Shown here piece after piece: positions 10,810 to 22,668 of a DNA stretch of 64,000 nucleotides. Each line of letters starts with the position of its first letter. Within the stretch, counting starts at the first letter, position 1. The notes under the pieces are model-generated. The model saw nothing but the letters and a program-made list of their open reading frames with translations. It did not search any database and was not told where the DNA came from. The DNA comes from Neoceratodus forsteri (lineage: Eukaryota; Chordata; Ceratodontiformes; Ceratodontidae). Both the position numbers and the translations under genes were made by a program. The DNA lies in the NCBI GenBank assembly GCA_016271365.2, contig CM057458.1:199612501-199676500 (forward strand), written 5' to 3'.

Positions 10810-11045
10810 TTAATTAATGCCCTTACCAGGCAAGTGAGAGGTGCTCCTTCACTGGCTGCTTTTAAAAGATCTTTAAAAACTCAAGTTTTGACTAGGTTTT
10901 GGCCTGGATTCACAATTTTAAATGATTTATAGATTTGTTTTTATTGTTGTTTTAATTCATTTGTCTTATTTATTGTTAGATGCCCAGAGCCTCTGGGATT
11001 GGGCGCTGTGTAAATAAAACTGCCTTGGCATTGCCTTGCCTTCCT
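10810..11045 (+). repeat. L2-like LINE 3' end
   Basis: The frame from ARQVRGAPSLAAFKRSLKTQVLTRFWPG-like sequence (about 10825-10905) fits the extreme C-terminus of L2-type ORF2. It is followed by the common 3' UTR phrase GCCCAGAGCC...GGGATTGGGCGCTGTGTAAATAAA near 10981-11020. This is a 5'-truncated insertion. Positions 11046-11355 show nothing I can name. Confidence 0.5.
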
Positions 11046-11359
11046 TAATTTTATACAGTAATGTGTTTCTAAACACTCCTACCATCTTTCTTTTTTCCAT
11101 TCATTTACTGCTCCTGGAACACACAAAGGCACATGCCCTCCAGACAAGTATGCCAACAGTGCCTTGTGACCATCTTGCCTAACCTATGTCTTTATGGGAC
11201 TGCCACTTACCTGCAATGTTGTGACATCAGACATCCATGCTATCTAATCAGAAGATCACTTTAGCATTTAATTTGATTAAAAGATGACTTGAATATCACT
11301 GAGATGTTAACTAAACACCAAAGTACAAGAGAATGCTCGATATGGAAAGGGAAAGTGTG

Positions 11360-12520
11360 ATACCCTATGGGTGGAAGCATCAACACTTTACATGCCCAGA
11401 AATTATAGACCAATCTTTATAGGTGTTTTTTATCACCCCACAGCCAGTAATGATTACACAATGGTTGAACACCTGAATTGGTGCTTAGACAGGCTCTATG
11501 AGAAGCACTGGGTGTGTGGGATTATATTAATGGGAGATGCTAACAGATTACCCTTAAAGAATGTGGTTCAAGGGAGGAATTTTAAACAGTTAAAAAGAAT
11601 ACAAGAGGTGACATTGTTTTGGATACTGTTACTACAAACTTTAGTGACTGGTATGAGGAACCCAAAATATTACCACCTACTGTTTCTTTTGATCATAAAT
11701 TGGTTGCTATAAAATCTAATTTCCAGGAGAGTAGCACATAAAAGGGCAAAAAAGCAAGTTGTTACATGCAAAAAGTGGACAAATGAAAAGAAGGAGAGGG
11801 TGTTGGATCCTGTTGCTGGGGAACTAAAAGATGATTGGCTGAGGTGGGAATCAGTAGATGCTACATGGGAGGCATTGTGCACCTTATTCAAACCACAGTT
11901 GATAAGATTGTACCAATGAAAGAGTGTGTGTGGCTCAATAGTGATAATCCATCTATCATGGAGGGGTTTCAAAGTTTAATAAGCCAGAGGCAGAGGGCAT
12001 TTAAAAGATGAGATATGATAATATATAATAAATTACAAAACCAGGTAAATTGTGAGTCAAAAAGGCTAAGGGAAGATTACTATCAGAGAAAAATTTAGAG
12101 TTTAAAGAAATCTGACCCCAGGAAGTGGTGGAAGAAGATGAAAGAATTTATGGCAGGTGATGACTTTACTGACCAAGTGTACAAATGGGCCAAGAAGTGT
12201 AGCTTTTCTGGTGAAAGTAAGGCCCAGGCATTTGTAGATGCCCTAAATAAAACCGTATGCAATGTGAGTTGGAGTGTAACCCCTTTGGAACCTAGACCTA
12301 ATGACAAGTTAAATGTTTCGAATGAGTATGCACATCTACTGGAGACTATGGTAAAGAAAATGAAAATACTAAAATGAGCAAGGCCATGGGACCAAATCTG
12401 GTCCCAAACTGGATTTGAAGGGATGGTGCCGATATATTAGCACCTTGGGTGTGTAATATTTAAATCATTAGAAACTGGTAAGTTAAATAATCAGTGGAAG
12501 CAAGTGAGTGTAATACCCAA
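11360..12520 (+). pseudogene. non-LTR retrotransposon (Jockey/CR1-L2 group) endonuclease to early RT
   Basis: The frame at 11371-11712 carries YRPIFIGVFYHP, GIILMGDANRL (usual form GDFN, the endonuclease Asp/Asn motif) and a following LTN-like region. The downstream relic (12120-12420) reads KWWKKMKEFMAGDDFTDQVYKWAKK, then an SKAMGPN motif, PNWILKG-type sequence and a WKQ.SVIP motif, which is the beginning of the RT. Frameshifts are frequent. At about 12520 the coding sequence is replaced by an L1-like sequence, probably a later insertion. Confidence 0.6.
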
Positions 12521-14095
12521 AGACCTGTGCTTAAAATTGTCACTGTACCTTTCTTGGCATATAGATTACAAACTATTTTAACTCCAATTCTGCCTCTATG
12601 GTTTAAAAAGATCAATAATCTTTTCCCATTTATTTGGAACAATAAAGCATCCAGGTTTGCTTGGCAAAATTTATGCATGCCAAAATAATCAGGTGGCCTT
12701 GCCTGCCCCAATACAGAAATATGCTACTTTGCTTATATGGAGAAGTTGGCAATAAACTAGGCATTTAATACAAGACATGCTATAAATTTAGATCTGGAAA
12801 ATTAAATTCTTATAGACCATTTTAAGGAAGATATAAACATTGGGAATTTGTTATTTACAGAAAAAAAATTACCAAATCTAAAAGTATAATTATAAAAAAC
12901 CTATGCCATATAGTTAGCAGATTTCTTAATAAAACAAAATGGGCTACTACTATTTCTACATTAAATATATTTGGCATAATCCAAATTTTACACTACAGGG
13001 CAGAACACTGCACAAAAAATCCTGGATGCAGAAAGGAATTAAAAAGTGGGAAGATCTATATGAAAATGGAGTAAAATTAATTCTGGCCACTTTCAAAGAC
13101 AAGTATAGGCTACAAGACAATCATTGTTTTTATTTCACTCAGTTAAGTAGCTTATTTATTAAAGATTACAAAAGATGGGAGAGAGCTCCCAATAAAAAAA
13201 ATAAAGATGGAATTAAAGAAAATTATTGACCATTGATCAAAAATGAAATTGAACCCTTGGATAATTAACCATCTTCATAAACATTTGTTCTGGTACATAG
13301 AAAAAACAATACAACAATGGGAAAAAGAGACACAAAATTTAATTACAGAACAACAGTGGATCTTGGCATGTAATTCAGTACATAAATATAAACTGACAAG
13401 AGACAAAGCAATCAAATTTAAAATTGTGAATAAGGCATACTATACCCCATGTAGATTATGTAAAATGAATTTAACATAGTCCAATGTATGTTGGCAATGC
13501 AGGGATCCAGAAGCTGATTTTCTTCATATATTCTGGCAATGTCAGTAGAGTATAGTATGATGGGAGCAATCCTTTGTTTTTCTAAAAAAAATATATATTT
13601 TGTCTTCCAACATTGGAATGATTATACATTTTTGATCTTAGAAATGTACAATGACTTCATCATCAGTGTTAATTATAGACTAATATTAAAAGCCAATATC
13701 AAGGCAGTAAAGAGACTGATTTTGAAAAACTGGAAATCATCCTTAAACCTCCTTAATCCTTAATTTTCCTTGAATTAGAGTGGAAACAGCTTTTTGTAAG
13801 TGCACTTTCTAATTATAAACATTTTGTGAATTATGAACCGGTGTGGAGGATTTTCAAAAAAACAAAGGAGTGGACCAAGGAAGATTTTATAAAGTAAAAT
13901 TAATTGCATAAAATCTGTCATGAACAAAGGGATGCTTATATAAATGGTATTGGTGGATGTACTTCCTTTTATGTATGGTCACAATGTGTAATGTATTATT
14001 CATGTACTAAACCCTGCACCTATGTATGTATTTGAGAATCTCTACTTTTGATGTTACAAAGAAAATAAAAATTATTATTCTAAAAAAAGAAGAGT
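12520..14095 (+). pseudogene. L1-like LINE ORF2 3' part
   Basis: AT-rich coding sequence. It contains AYRLQTILTPILPLWFKKINNLFPFIWNNK at about 12560-12650, which matches the thumb and connection region of L1-type ORF2. RGRTLHKKSWM-like sequence follows, and then a C-terminal Cys-rich motif CWQCRDPEADFLHIFWQC (about 13489-13543), the zinc-knuckle typical of L1. The element ends near 14095 in AATAAAAATTATTATTCTAAAAAAAG, a poly-A-like tail. Base composition is clearly more AT-rich than the neighbouring CR1 copies, as is usual for L1. Frames are interrupted by several stops. Confidence 0.72.
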
Positions 14096-14099
14096 ATTT

Positions 14100-14460
14100 A
14101 TTGGGCACTTCACTCACTGAATATAACTCTGATGAAGCTCATGAGTAATGAGTGAAACATTAGTCTTTTCTTTCCACAATGTGCAATGTTTGTGTGTTTC
14201 GGCAGTTTTTAACCGCATCTAGTGGTCTGTATGGTTTTATTTGCACCAACTGTATATTAAATCAGTTTTTTCTACTGAAAAAACAAACAAACAAACAAAC
14301 AAACCTAGAGACCTGTGCTTTTCACAAATACAAAATAACATGAAATAATGCAAAAAACAACATATAAAATGAAATAAAATAAAAATAAATCTTAAGCGGC
14401 TCAGGTTAACTCTTTCTACCAATTATGGTAATTAGAGGGTGCTGTAATGCTGCAGCTGTT
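14100..14460. other. unassigned sequence with (AAAC)n run
   Basis: No coding frame is recognisable. An (AAAC)n microsatellite of about six units lies at 14280-14304. A phrase CTGATGAAGCTCATGAGTAATGAGTGAAAC near 14130-14160 looks repeat-derived but I cannot name the family. Confidence 0.5.
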
Positions 14461-14464
14461 GTCT

Positions 14465-15010
14465 GTTCAGTTATTTTAATAGAAATAAGGCTGTTCCCCT
14501 AATTTGACATGCCTTGTTCTTTTTACACTGGATTTTGGTCAGCTGGAGAGAAAGAGCTGAGAGAGTAGTGTGGTCATTCAGGCAGAGAGAGAGAGAGATA
14601 GAGAGAGAGAGATGAAGTGAGCCAACAATAAAGCGATCAGGCAGAGTGTGTGTTGTTCCTAAAAGCAGAGAAACAGTTCTCAGTTGCAGTAGGTCAAGCT
14701 ATTTTAATAAAAATAAGGTGTTCCTCTAATTTGACTTGCCTTGTTCACTTACAGAACATTGAAGTGTGGTTGGGCAGAGAGAGGGGAAAGAGTGATTCTA
14801 GAGTGGAGTGTGGTTGGTAGGGCAGAGAGGGAGAGAGGGAGCAGAGACTGATCGTGAAGCATGCAGAGGGCAAGTTGTCTCTGAAAGCAGATAAAGTATT
14901 TTCAGTTAAGTCAACAGCTAAGTTAAGCCAAGTTATTTTTAATAAAATTAAGCAGTTCCCCTAATTTCAGATGAACGCAGTTGGTTGCATGCCTGGTTGA
15001 GCGGAGGGAG
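14465..15010 (+). repeat. minisatellite, unit about 230 bp, three diverged copies
   Basis: The segment TATTTTAATARAAATAAG...TTCCCCTAATTT occurs near 14470, 14698 and 14931. Each is followed by a purine-rich GCAGAGAGAGGGAGAGAG tract and a CAGTTNAGTT tract. The purine-rich part of the first copy contains a (GA)n run at about 14580-14615. No coding content. Positions 15011-15430 are AT-rich with nothing recognised. Confidence 0.7.
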
Positions 15011-15436
15011 TAAGCCGAGAGTGGAATGCAGAAAAAAAGTTGTGAAAGGTATATGAACGCAGCCTCGATGGACTATTTAATGTCTAATTACTAATTAGCA
15101 CTAACTGCTTCACACATTCTGGCATAATCACAGCCAAAAATACCATAATTGGTGGAAACTGTTATAAAACAAAATAAAACAGCATTTTAATTAATAAAAC
15201 AAAATAACACGAAAATCTAGAAAAGTAAAATGAAAAAAATACAAAAAATACCACGGTTTTCACAGGGTTCAAGTAATACCCTTCCTAAAATCTCCTCCCC
15301 CAGTGAGATTAGTAAAGATTTCAGACTGATTTCCTTAACTAGCGTTATTTCAAAAATGTGTGACGGTTTCATTACAATGGGATCACAGAAATGATTAGGG
15401 GAATGATGGATGTAAACCAGTTTTGGTTCCTTATGG

Positions 15437-16190
15437 GTGAGCGCCACTACTTTGGCAGCTATTACATTTTTACATTCATGTTTAAAAGCAAGGGATGCTG
15501 GAGCATTTGTGAGGGTTGTTTTGGTTGATTATAGAAAGACATTTGTCCTTATTGGCCACAATATTGTTTTAAACAAACTAGAACAATTTGGCATTCCTCT
15601 ATGTTTGAGCTGGTGGAGGTATGATTTTTTTAGAGGGAAGGATTCAGTGGGTGGAGGTAAACAGGCTTCAATCTGTACATGACACACTTTGTGGAGGCAT
15701 CCCTCAGGGAAAAAGACTGGGGTTAATTTTATTCCTGATTATGATTAATGACCTGGTGACTACTGGGCCATGTATTAAATACATAGCCGACACTACAGTT
15801 ATAGACAATATTTTGGACAAGAGAGTCATTACTATGCAGGCTGTGCATTCAGGATTGGACAGGAAAAACATGCAAATCAACCCAGATAAAACTAAAGAAG
15901 TTTGGTTCAGAACAATAAGAAAGTGGGGCCCTGTACCACTGTTTTTTTTTTGTTGGGGGGGGTCACACATTGAGGTTGCAGATGAAGTAAAGTTCTCAGG
16001 ACTGACTGTGCAATAGAATTTTGCTTTGAGGGAGCAAGTGGAACAGATGCTCAAGAAAGTGAACAGCAAGACCTGTTTTAGAATACGGATGCCCAGTTTG
16101 GAAGTGGGGATTAACTAAAAGAGACACTGAGGATACTGAAAGAATTCAGAAAAGAGCAGTTAGGACAATCTTGGGATACTAACATACTAA
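15437..16190 (+). pseudogene. LINE reverse transcriptase relic (L2-like or related clade)
   Basis: The relic contains ARDAGAFVRVVLVDYRKTFVLI.HNIVLNKLEQFGIP (15490-15600), then GGIPQGKRLGLILFLIMIND (15690-15750), then IKYIADTT where the catalytic box is normally YVDDTT, so the first catalytic Asp has become Ala. NMQINPDKTKE follows, and finally RPVLEYGCPVWKWGLTKRDTEDTERIQKRAVRTILGY at 16065-16180. The order matches the RT and C-terminal region of an L2-like LINE. One frameshift lies near 15620. The 3' end is cut by the next CR1. Confidence 0.65.
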
Positions 16191-16202
16191 AATGCCAGCA
16201 GA

Positions 16203-16880
16203 ATAGGCCTAACGGTCTTTCGCATCTGCTCGTTTGGTCAGCCCCCACCCTGGGAGCTGAGCTTGCTGCCCCTCTTGCCTTCTCTGGCTTCTCCCTTCCC
16301 AGTTCCAGATATTATCGCTGCATTGGATTTTGCTTCCAGAACCCTTCCTCTGTGCCTGTCCCACCCCCCTCTTGAACCCCTCCACCGTCTCTGCCTCCAC
16401 CAGCCCCCTAGGCAGCACATTTCAAGGCTCCACCACCCTCTCAGTGAAGTAGCACCTCCTCCTTTCTCTCCTGAATCTTCCCCCCTCCAGCTTCCACCCA
16501 TGGCCTCTAGTGGCCCCCTCCTCCTTCCTTCGAAGCATCCTGACTGTTTCTCCCCTATTTACCCCCTTCATGTATCTGAAGACCTCTATCATGTCTCCCC
16601 GGTCCCTTCTCTCTTCCAATGTGTACATATTTAGCTCTTCGAGCCTCTCCTCATAGGTCCTGTCCCTCAAGCCCCAAATCATTTTGGTTGCCCTCCTCTG
16701 GACCCTCTCCAGGAGTTTAATGTCCCTCTTTAAGTGTGGCCTCCAAAACTGCACGCAGTACTTGAGGTGTGGCCTCACCAAGCAGTTATACAGAGGGAGT
16801 ATCACTTCCCTCTTTCTGGAGGTGATCCCCCCTAGCGATGCATCCCAGCATCCTGTTGGTCTTGAGATTGTTTATGAGGA
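16203..16880 (-). pseudogene. CR1-type LINE 3' part (antisense)
   Basis: The minus-strand frame at 16805-16422 is open for 127 codons. It encodes PLYNCLVRPHLKYCVQFWRPHLKRDIKLLERVQRRATKMI...TYEERLEELNMYTLEERRDRGDMIEVFRYMKG, the conserved C-terminal region of CR1 ORF2. The 3' untranslated part runs to about 16203. The frame is unusually well preserved compared with most copies here. Positions 16881-17430 show nothing recognised. Confidence 0.8.
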
Positions 16881-17429
16881 GGCTATTAGAATCTACAAGC
16901 TTGAAAAATTGTGTAACCGTAGAGCGTGTATGGAAATAAAAATTTGTAAAGCGAACCATAAACTTTTTTCTCTATTACTGCCTAAGGAGAATGTTGGGTA
17001 TTGCTTGAGAATAAATGGGAAATGGTGAAATTCCAAGGGCCAGAACTGAGACATACAAGAATTCTTTCCCAATGAAGGGTTTAATGAGGAGTTTGAGCCA
17101 GTGATAGCATGGGTTTCCCTTAGGCTATTAATTGAACCTAAATGCCTGTCTTCTCCATGACTGGCATATAGTTACATACTGAACTGCTGAGTGTATGCTG
17201 CTAAATAAAATAAAATTGTCCTTTTGCAAGGTTTGTGTGGTTAGAGATAAAAAGGAGCACTTTTCTAAATGTATGCTGCATTATGTGTGTTTCACTTTGT
17301 GTGCAATAATGTGTGTTTACAGGCACTGAGTGTCTTATATAATTGTGTCAGTAGGCAGGCTTTTAAAATTTATTTATTAGCGTGGATGTTTTGTATTGAT
17401 TATAATTTTGTACATATTTGATGTATGTT

Positions 17430-19345
17430 TTGCTTATCAAGAGTGTAGATCCAAGGACTGCAGGAAAAGAAGTTCAATGGACCTCCCCCATACCAGTAGA
17501 AGTGGTCTGGAGGGTGAATGTTCAGCAGTTATCAAGGGGTTGGGGAGTGCACAGGAGTGAGAAATGTAAGGAAAAGATGGGATGGAAGGGAAGGAGGCTC
17601 AGAGTTGAGGCGGAGGGTGGTGTCACTGAATGTGCAAAGTCTTGGTAACAAGATGATAGACCTGCAGGTGCTGTTAGCTGAGAGAAAGGTGGACATAGCA
17701 GCAAATGCCGAGACTTGGGCCACACCACATCATGACTGAGACCTCTCAATTCCTGGCTATAAACTATATAGGAGGGACTGGGTGGTAGAGAAAGGGGGAG
17801 TGGCGGTTTATATCAAGGAGGGTGTAACATGCACAAGTGAGGAGTCAGAGGAGTGGAGGGAGAAACATTGTGGGTTCAGTTACAGTCCAATAGAGGGAGA
17901 AAGGTGAGTTTGGGGATTGTCTATAGACCACCCAAACAGGAAGAGAAAAGGACTGGGAACTGAGCTCACAAATATTGGATGCTGCATGGAAGGGAGAGAT
18001 GGTAATACTGGGGGACTTCAACCTGCCCAAGGTGGACTGGGGTGTACCATCCACAACATGTGCCAGGAGTTAGGTGATCCTAGAAGGGCTGCAGAGTGGT
18101 TTCCTGACTCAGGGTGTCAATGAGCCCACCAATGAGGGAGCAATCCTTGATCTAGTGCTCATGAATGGGGAGCATGTACAAGAAATAATGGTTATGGAAT
18201 CTCTAGTTGGTAGTGACCATTGCACAGTGTGGTTCTGGTCGGACATGGGCAGGGAAAGCATCCCCACTAAGAACAAAATCCTGGATTTTAGGAGGGTGAA
18301 CTTCAGGAAGATGGGAGAGGTGCTAAAGAGGCACCTGGAGGGCATCAAAGAGGATATGGGGTAGACCAAAAAATGGTCCATTATTAAGGAAGAAATAATG
18401 GTTGCCACAGATGAGTGTGTTAGGCTCAAGGGGAAGAACTTGAAGGCTAAAGCACCAAGCTGGTTCAGTTCTGAGGTCACCCAGACAGTGAGGAACAAGA
18501 GGTCAGCCTATGGGAGATTCAGAAAGACCAAGAGAGATGTGAATATGGAAAATTACCTAAAGTTCACCAGTGTGGCAATCAAGGTAATCCAACAGGCAAA
18601 GGCACAAAAAGAACAGTAGATAGCTGAGTGAGTCAAAAAGGGGGAGAAGGCCTTTCACTATATTGTATAAGCGAGAAAAGGGACAAGAAGGATGGGACTT
18701 TAAGGCTTTGGAAGGGGGAAGATTGGGTAGAAGAGAACCAGGAAAGGCTGAGATACTGAACAAGTACTTCTGCTCAGTCTTCAGCTGGGAAAATAACCGG
18801 TGACTATAGGGGGAAGGAAAGTGGGGGAGCACAGATGTGGTGGTAGAGGAGGATAGAGTGAGGGAAGGGCTGCTATCATTGAAGGAGGATAAATCATTAC
18901 GGAAGGACAGCTCACAACCAAGGTTACTGAGGGAGCAGGCAATGAAGCTTGCAGGGCCTATGGCAAGCCTTTTTGGCACCCACCACTTCCACGGGAAGGC
19001 TGTTCCAGACATTCACCACCCTCTTCATGTAGAAGTATTTTGTATAAGAAGAGGGAGGGACACCTGAAGGCACAAGCTGAGATTGGGGTGGGGGGGGTTC
19101 AAGAGGGAAATGAGGTGACACTTCTTTATGGAGCGGGTGGTGTCAGGGTGGAACACATTACCAGAGGAAGTGGTAGCCTGTAATACAGTGGGCTGCTTTC
19201 AAAGGGGATGGGGCAGGGTAATGGCAAGGGTCACTGAAAGGAGGTGGGGAAGGAGGGGGAGCTGTAGTATAAGGGCTGCTAGCTGCACAATTGAGCAGAC
19301 TCAGTAGACCGAAAGGCCTTTATCTGCTGGCAGGTTCATATGTTC
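17430..19345 (+). pseudogene. CR1-type LINE ORF2, endonuclease region and 3' end
   Basis: The endonuclease starts near 17620 (VSLNVQSLGNKMIDLQVLLAERKVDIAA.AETW). It includes GVAVYIKEGV, MVILGDFNLPKVDW (about 18000-18040, the Asp/Asn pair) and SLVGSDHCTVWF (18196-18230, the Ser-Asp-His motif). A linker rich in Lys and Glu follows to about 18960. The RT is then missing and the copy jumps to a 3' end (19100-19345) with SGWNTLPEEVVA-like coding remnants and the phrase CAGTAGACCGAAAGGCCTTTATCTGCTGGC. This is an internal deletion rather than a simple truncation. Confidence 0.78.
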
Positions 19346-19437
19346 ATTAAGTATTTTCCTACATTTCCTCTGAGCCCCCCCTTTACTTCATAGCATGACC
19401 CCCTTGTCCTCGAGCTTCTTTTTCTATGGAAAATGCT

Positions 19438-19613
19438 ACCTTCAAACAACATGAAGTCTTGCTGTATTCTGACAAATGCAGTTAGGTCCTGCCTTTCAAC
19501 TGCCCTGGAGAACATAGGGTTAACTTTTCTATGCATGGCATAGAATGTTCATCTCGAGCTCGGTTGAAGCCTCTGCCTGTTATTATTCAAACTGCAACCA
19601 TCAGATTCTTTAC
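19438..19613 (+). repeat. DIRS left inverted terminal repeat
   Basis: From TCTTGCTGTATTCTGAC (19457) to about 19613 the sequence is a close inverted match to 27356-27512, including the shared GGGTTAACTTTTCTATGCATGG segment. The outermost 19 bases (CCTTCAAACAACATGAAG) are not matched at the right end but reappear inverted in the internal complementary region, as expected for a DIRS left extension. Confidence 0.88.
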
Positions 19614-20003
19614 TACGCCTCACTGAACAGTGGCTCCCGAGATTTCTCCTGCTGCTCAGTTCAAAGTCGGTTGAAGTGTCACTTTTTGGTTGGTTTTCTT
19701 CCAAAATTGTTGTTTCTGCTTAGTTGGTTCAAGTCTCTGTCTGTGGTACCATGAGTACTAGATAGGTTTTGCTCTGTTTTCTGTGTGGAACTTGTAAAGC
19801 TGTGGATCGGTTTGGCTGAACCGATCATTTTGAGGTAAAATTTGTACTTTATTTTAGTGTGTGGTAACCGGTCCGTGTCGGTTCTAAAAAAAAAAGTGTT
19901 TTAGTACATTTTTTTCCAAGACTCATAACATGGTCAGGAACCAATAGGGAAGTCTTGCCTAGTGGATTGCCAAAAAAAGGGTAAGTTTGGTTAGGTTGGC
20001 CAT

Positions 20004-21589
20004 GTCTGAGAAACCCAAGAAAAAAACAGGCCCACTGGGTTTCCACACTGCAGTGTGTGTGGGGAGGTCTTTGCTAAGGCTGATCCCCACACCACCTGTG
20101 TTTATTATCTGGGGTTTGACCACCTCAATTTAGACTGCCAAGTTTGCAAACATTTTCCCAAATCTACCCTGGAAAAAAGATTGGGTAGACTGAGGGAAAG
20201 GGAGGCCGAGAAGTCCACTGACCCAGATGGCCAGCCCGTTTGGTTCCGACCGAACCAGAAGGAGTGCCCTCTGACCAGGGCGATACTTCTTCGAGCAAAA
20301 GGAGAGCCAATTCTGAGGAATCGGTTCCAACAAAAAGAAAAAGAAAAGACAAGTCGACTGGTTCAGATCCAGAATCTCATACTCCGACCGCCAATGAAAT
20401 AGCCAAAGCGATTAGGATTGTGGAATCGCTTTGATCGGTTCCGACTGAACTGGCACCTTTTGGCAGGGGCTCGGTTCGGTCGGATCCCACTGTTCCGGAT
20501 TATACCCTGGAAGAATTTTATGAACCAAAGTTTGAGGAAGAGGGAGAGTTGGAAGATGATTATGGTGATGGTGAAAGTCTGGATGTGCTAATTGACCCGG
20601 ATATCTCCCCAGACAGATCTTCAGGTGTTTCTCCTCCTAGGCTTTCTGAGTCCCCGTCACACTACATGTTTTACAGAAAGGTGGCTGATACCCTCCAGCT
20701 TCCTGTGGAGGCAGTGGAGGATCAGGAAGAGCCTGACTATGTAGAGATGATGGACATCCCAGAGTCCAGGAGACTGTCTATTCCCCTCCACAAATCTTTT
20801 GGGAAACAGACACAAAAAATTCTTATGTCTCCCAATTCCATACCTCTTGTGAACAGAAGAATGGACAAGAGGCATACTCTTTCAGGCTCAGATACAGAGT
20901 TCCTTTATCAGCAATGCAGCCATGTTGGGGTTGTACAGGCTGCTGCCTGTGATAAGGCAAGCATTCCCTTGGCATCACCCCCCCCAGACAAGGACTCCAG
21001 GATAACTGATGCCATGGCAAGGAAGCAGTACATGGCATCATCCTTAGGACTCAGGCAGGCTAATTATATGGCCTATGCAGCCAGGTACCAGAAGTCCAGG
21101 TGGGACACTGTACTGGAACTGGCTAAACAGGCTCCTCCCCAGCTTGCCAAGGAGCTGGAGCAGGTGGCTGCAGATGGGATTGAGGCATCAAAAGTTCAGT
21201 TTCATGCTGCTGTAGAGTCCAGTGATGTATCATCAAGAGTCATGGCTACATCTGTGGCTCTTTGGAGAATGGCTTGGCTCAGATGTACTAGACTCTCACA
21301 GGATACCCAAGCTAAGGCCATGGATTTTTCTGTAGTGGGTAATTCTCTGTTTGGGGAGCAGACAGAGAATTACATGAAGAAAATGGATGAATACAGGACC
21401 ACTTGTAGGAGTGCTCAGGCCAAGGAAAGGCAAGCAACTCCTCAAAGGCAGCAGTCCAGGGGCAAGGGCAGGCCTTTCCAAAGGCCTTTTTACCAAGCAC
21501 AGGCCTCTTCTTCTTTTTCACAGAGGGGGGTTCTTCAGAGGGAAAGGCAGAAGGGGGATGAGCAGGCCTGCATCCACCCATCAGCCTAA
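20004..21589 (+). pseudogene. DIRS ORF1 (gag-like protein)
   Basis: The ORF begins at ATG 20004 (MSEKPKKKTGPLGF). After a frame change, 20049-20210 reads HCSVCGEVFAKADPHTTCVYYLGFDHLNLDCQVC, a Cys-rich finger-like segment, then KSTLEKRLGRLREREAEKS. After a further change, 20549-21589 is open for 346 codons: an acidic N-part, then a region with repeated Ala/Gln-rich helices (DAMARKQYMASSLGLRQANYMAYAARYQ...) and a basic Gln/Arg-rich tail. This is the nucleocapsid-like protein expected to package DIRS RNA. The two upstream frame changes make the full protein unlikely. Confidence 0.82.
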
Positions 21590-21599
21590 AGCCCCTGCC

Positions 21600-22668
21600 A
21601 AGTAGACACCCTGATGGGTCAACCCGGGTCGATTCTCCTATCCCAGCAGGGGGCAGGCTGGCTTACTTTGTCCAGGACTGGATGTCTATTACATCAGACA
21701 AATGGGTCCTGGAAGTAGTAAGCCAGAGTCTGGTTCTCAGCTTCAAAAAAGTTCCCAAGCTGAGAGCCAGATCTTTTCCACCTGCAAATCTCTCAGAGAC
21801 CCTTGCCCTAGAGGCAGAGGTTTCTTCTCTCCTAGCTCTCAGAGCTATAGAGAGAGTACCTACCCTACACTGGGCAAAGGATTGTACTCCAGGTACTTCC
21901 TAACCCCCAAAAGACAGGAGAGTGGCGACTCATCCTGGACCTAAGATACCTGAACAAACATCTTTTAAAGCCAAAGTTCAAAATGATAACTCTGGGAATT
22001 ATCCTTCCCTCTCTCAGGCCAGGTGAATGACTAGCTTCCCTGGACCTCAAAGATGCCTACTTTCACTTTCCCATCCGGTGCTCCCACAGAAAGTACCTCA
22101 GGTTCAAGTTGCCCTCAGGCCACTGTCAGTTCAGAGCAATGCCCTTTGGCCTAACATCAGCTCCAAGGGTCTTCACAAAGTGTCTGGCAGTAGTTGTTGC
22201 CTTCCTAAGAAGACAAAAGATTTCCATTTTCCCATACTTGGATGACTGGCCCATAGTAGGCCAGTCTCCAGACCAAGTCAAGTCACACCTGCAAGTGACC
22301 CAGCAAGTGCTCACTTCTTTAGGATTTCTTCTCAACCTACCAAAGTCAGTTCTTGAACCAGTGCAGCTCCTCACCTTCATGGGGCAGAGCCGGATATGGT
22401 AAAAGCAAGAGCCTTCCTTCCCCTAGAAAGGGCAAGGACCCTCATGGAACTGGCCTCTTCATTCAGCCTTCAGGTGTCTCAACCAGCAAGGCATTTCCTT
22501 CAGTTACTGGGCAACATGGCAGCTTCCACAGCAGTGGTCCAGGGCACAATATTCCAAATGAGGGACATTCAGTTCCACTTAAGAGCTTTTTGGTCCCAAA
22601 GAAAGGATTCCCTTACCAAACTAATTCCAGCGACTCGAACTCTGATCCAAGCCCTGCAATAGTGGCCC
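21600..22668 (+). pseudogene. DIRS reverse transcriptase (part before the CR1 insertion)
   Basis: A frame containing WRLILDLRYLNKHL-like sequence (near 21925-21965) is followed by SLDLKDAYFHFPIR (22035-22080), FRAMPFGLTSAPRVFTKCL (22130-22195) and FPYLDDW (22229-22249), which holds the paired catalytic Asp. Then come LTSLGFLLNLPKS and the thumb region to TLIQALQ at about 22660. Several frame shifts (near 21900, 22025 and 22385) and a stop at 22660 are present. RT domains of this order are shared by DIRS and Ngaro elements. Here the CR1 insertion separates RT from RNase H. Confidence 0.85.

Noticed and set aside
20549..21589. A 346-codon open frame that could be taken for a host gene
   Set aside because: It lies between a DIRS left terminus and a DIRS reverse transcriptase and has the Gln/Arg-rich tail and position of the DIRS gag-like ORF, so it is part of the retrotransposon.
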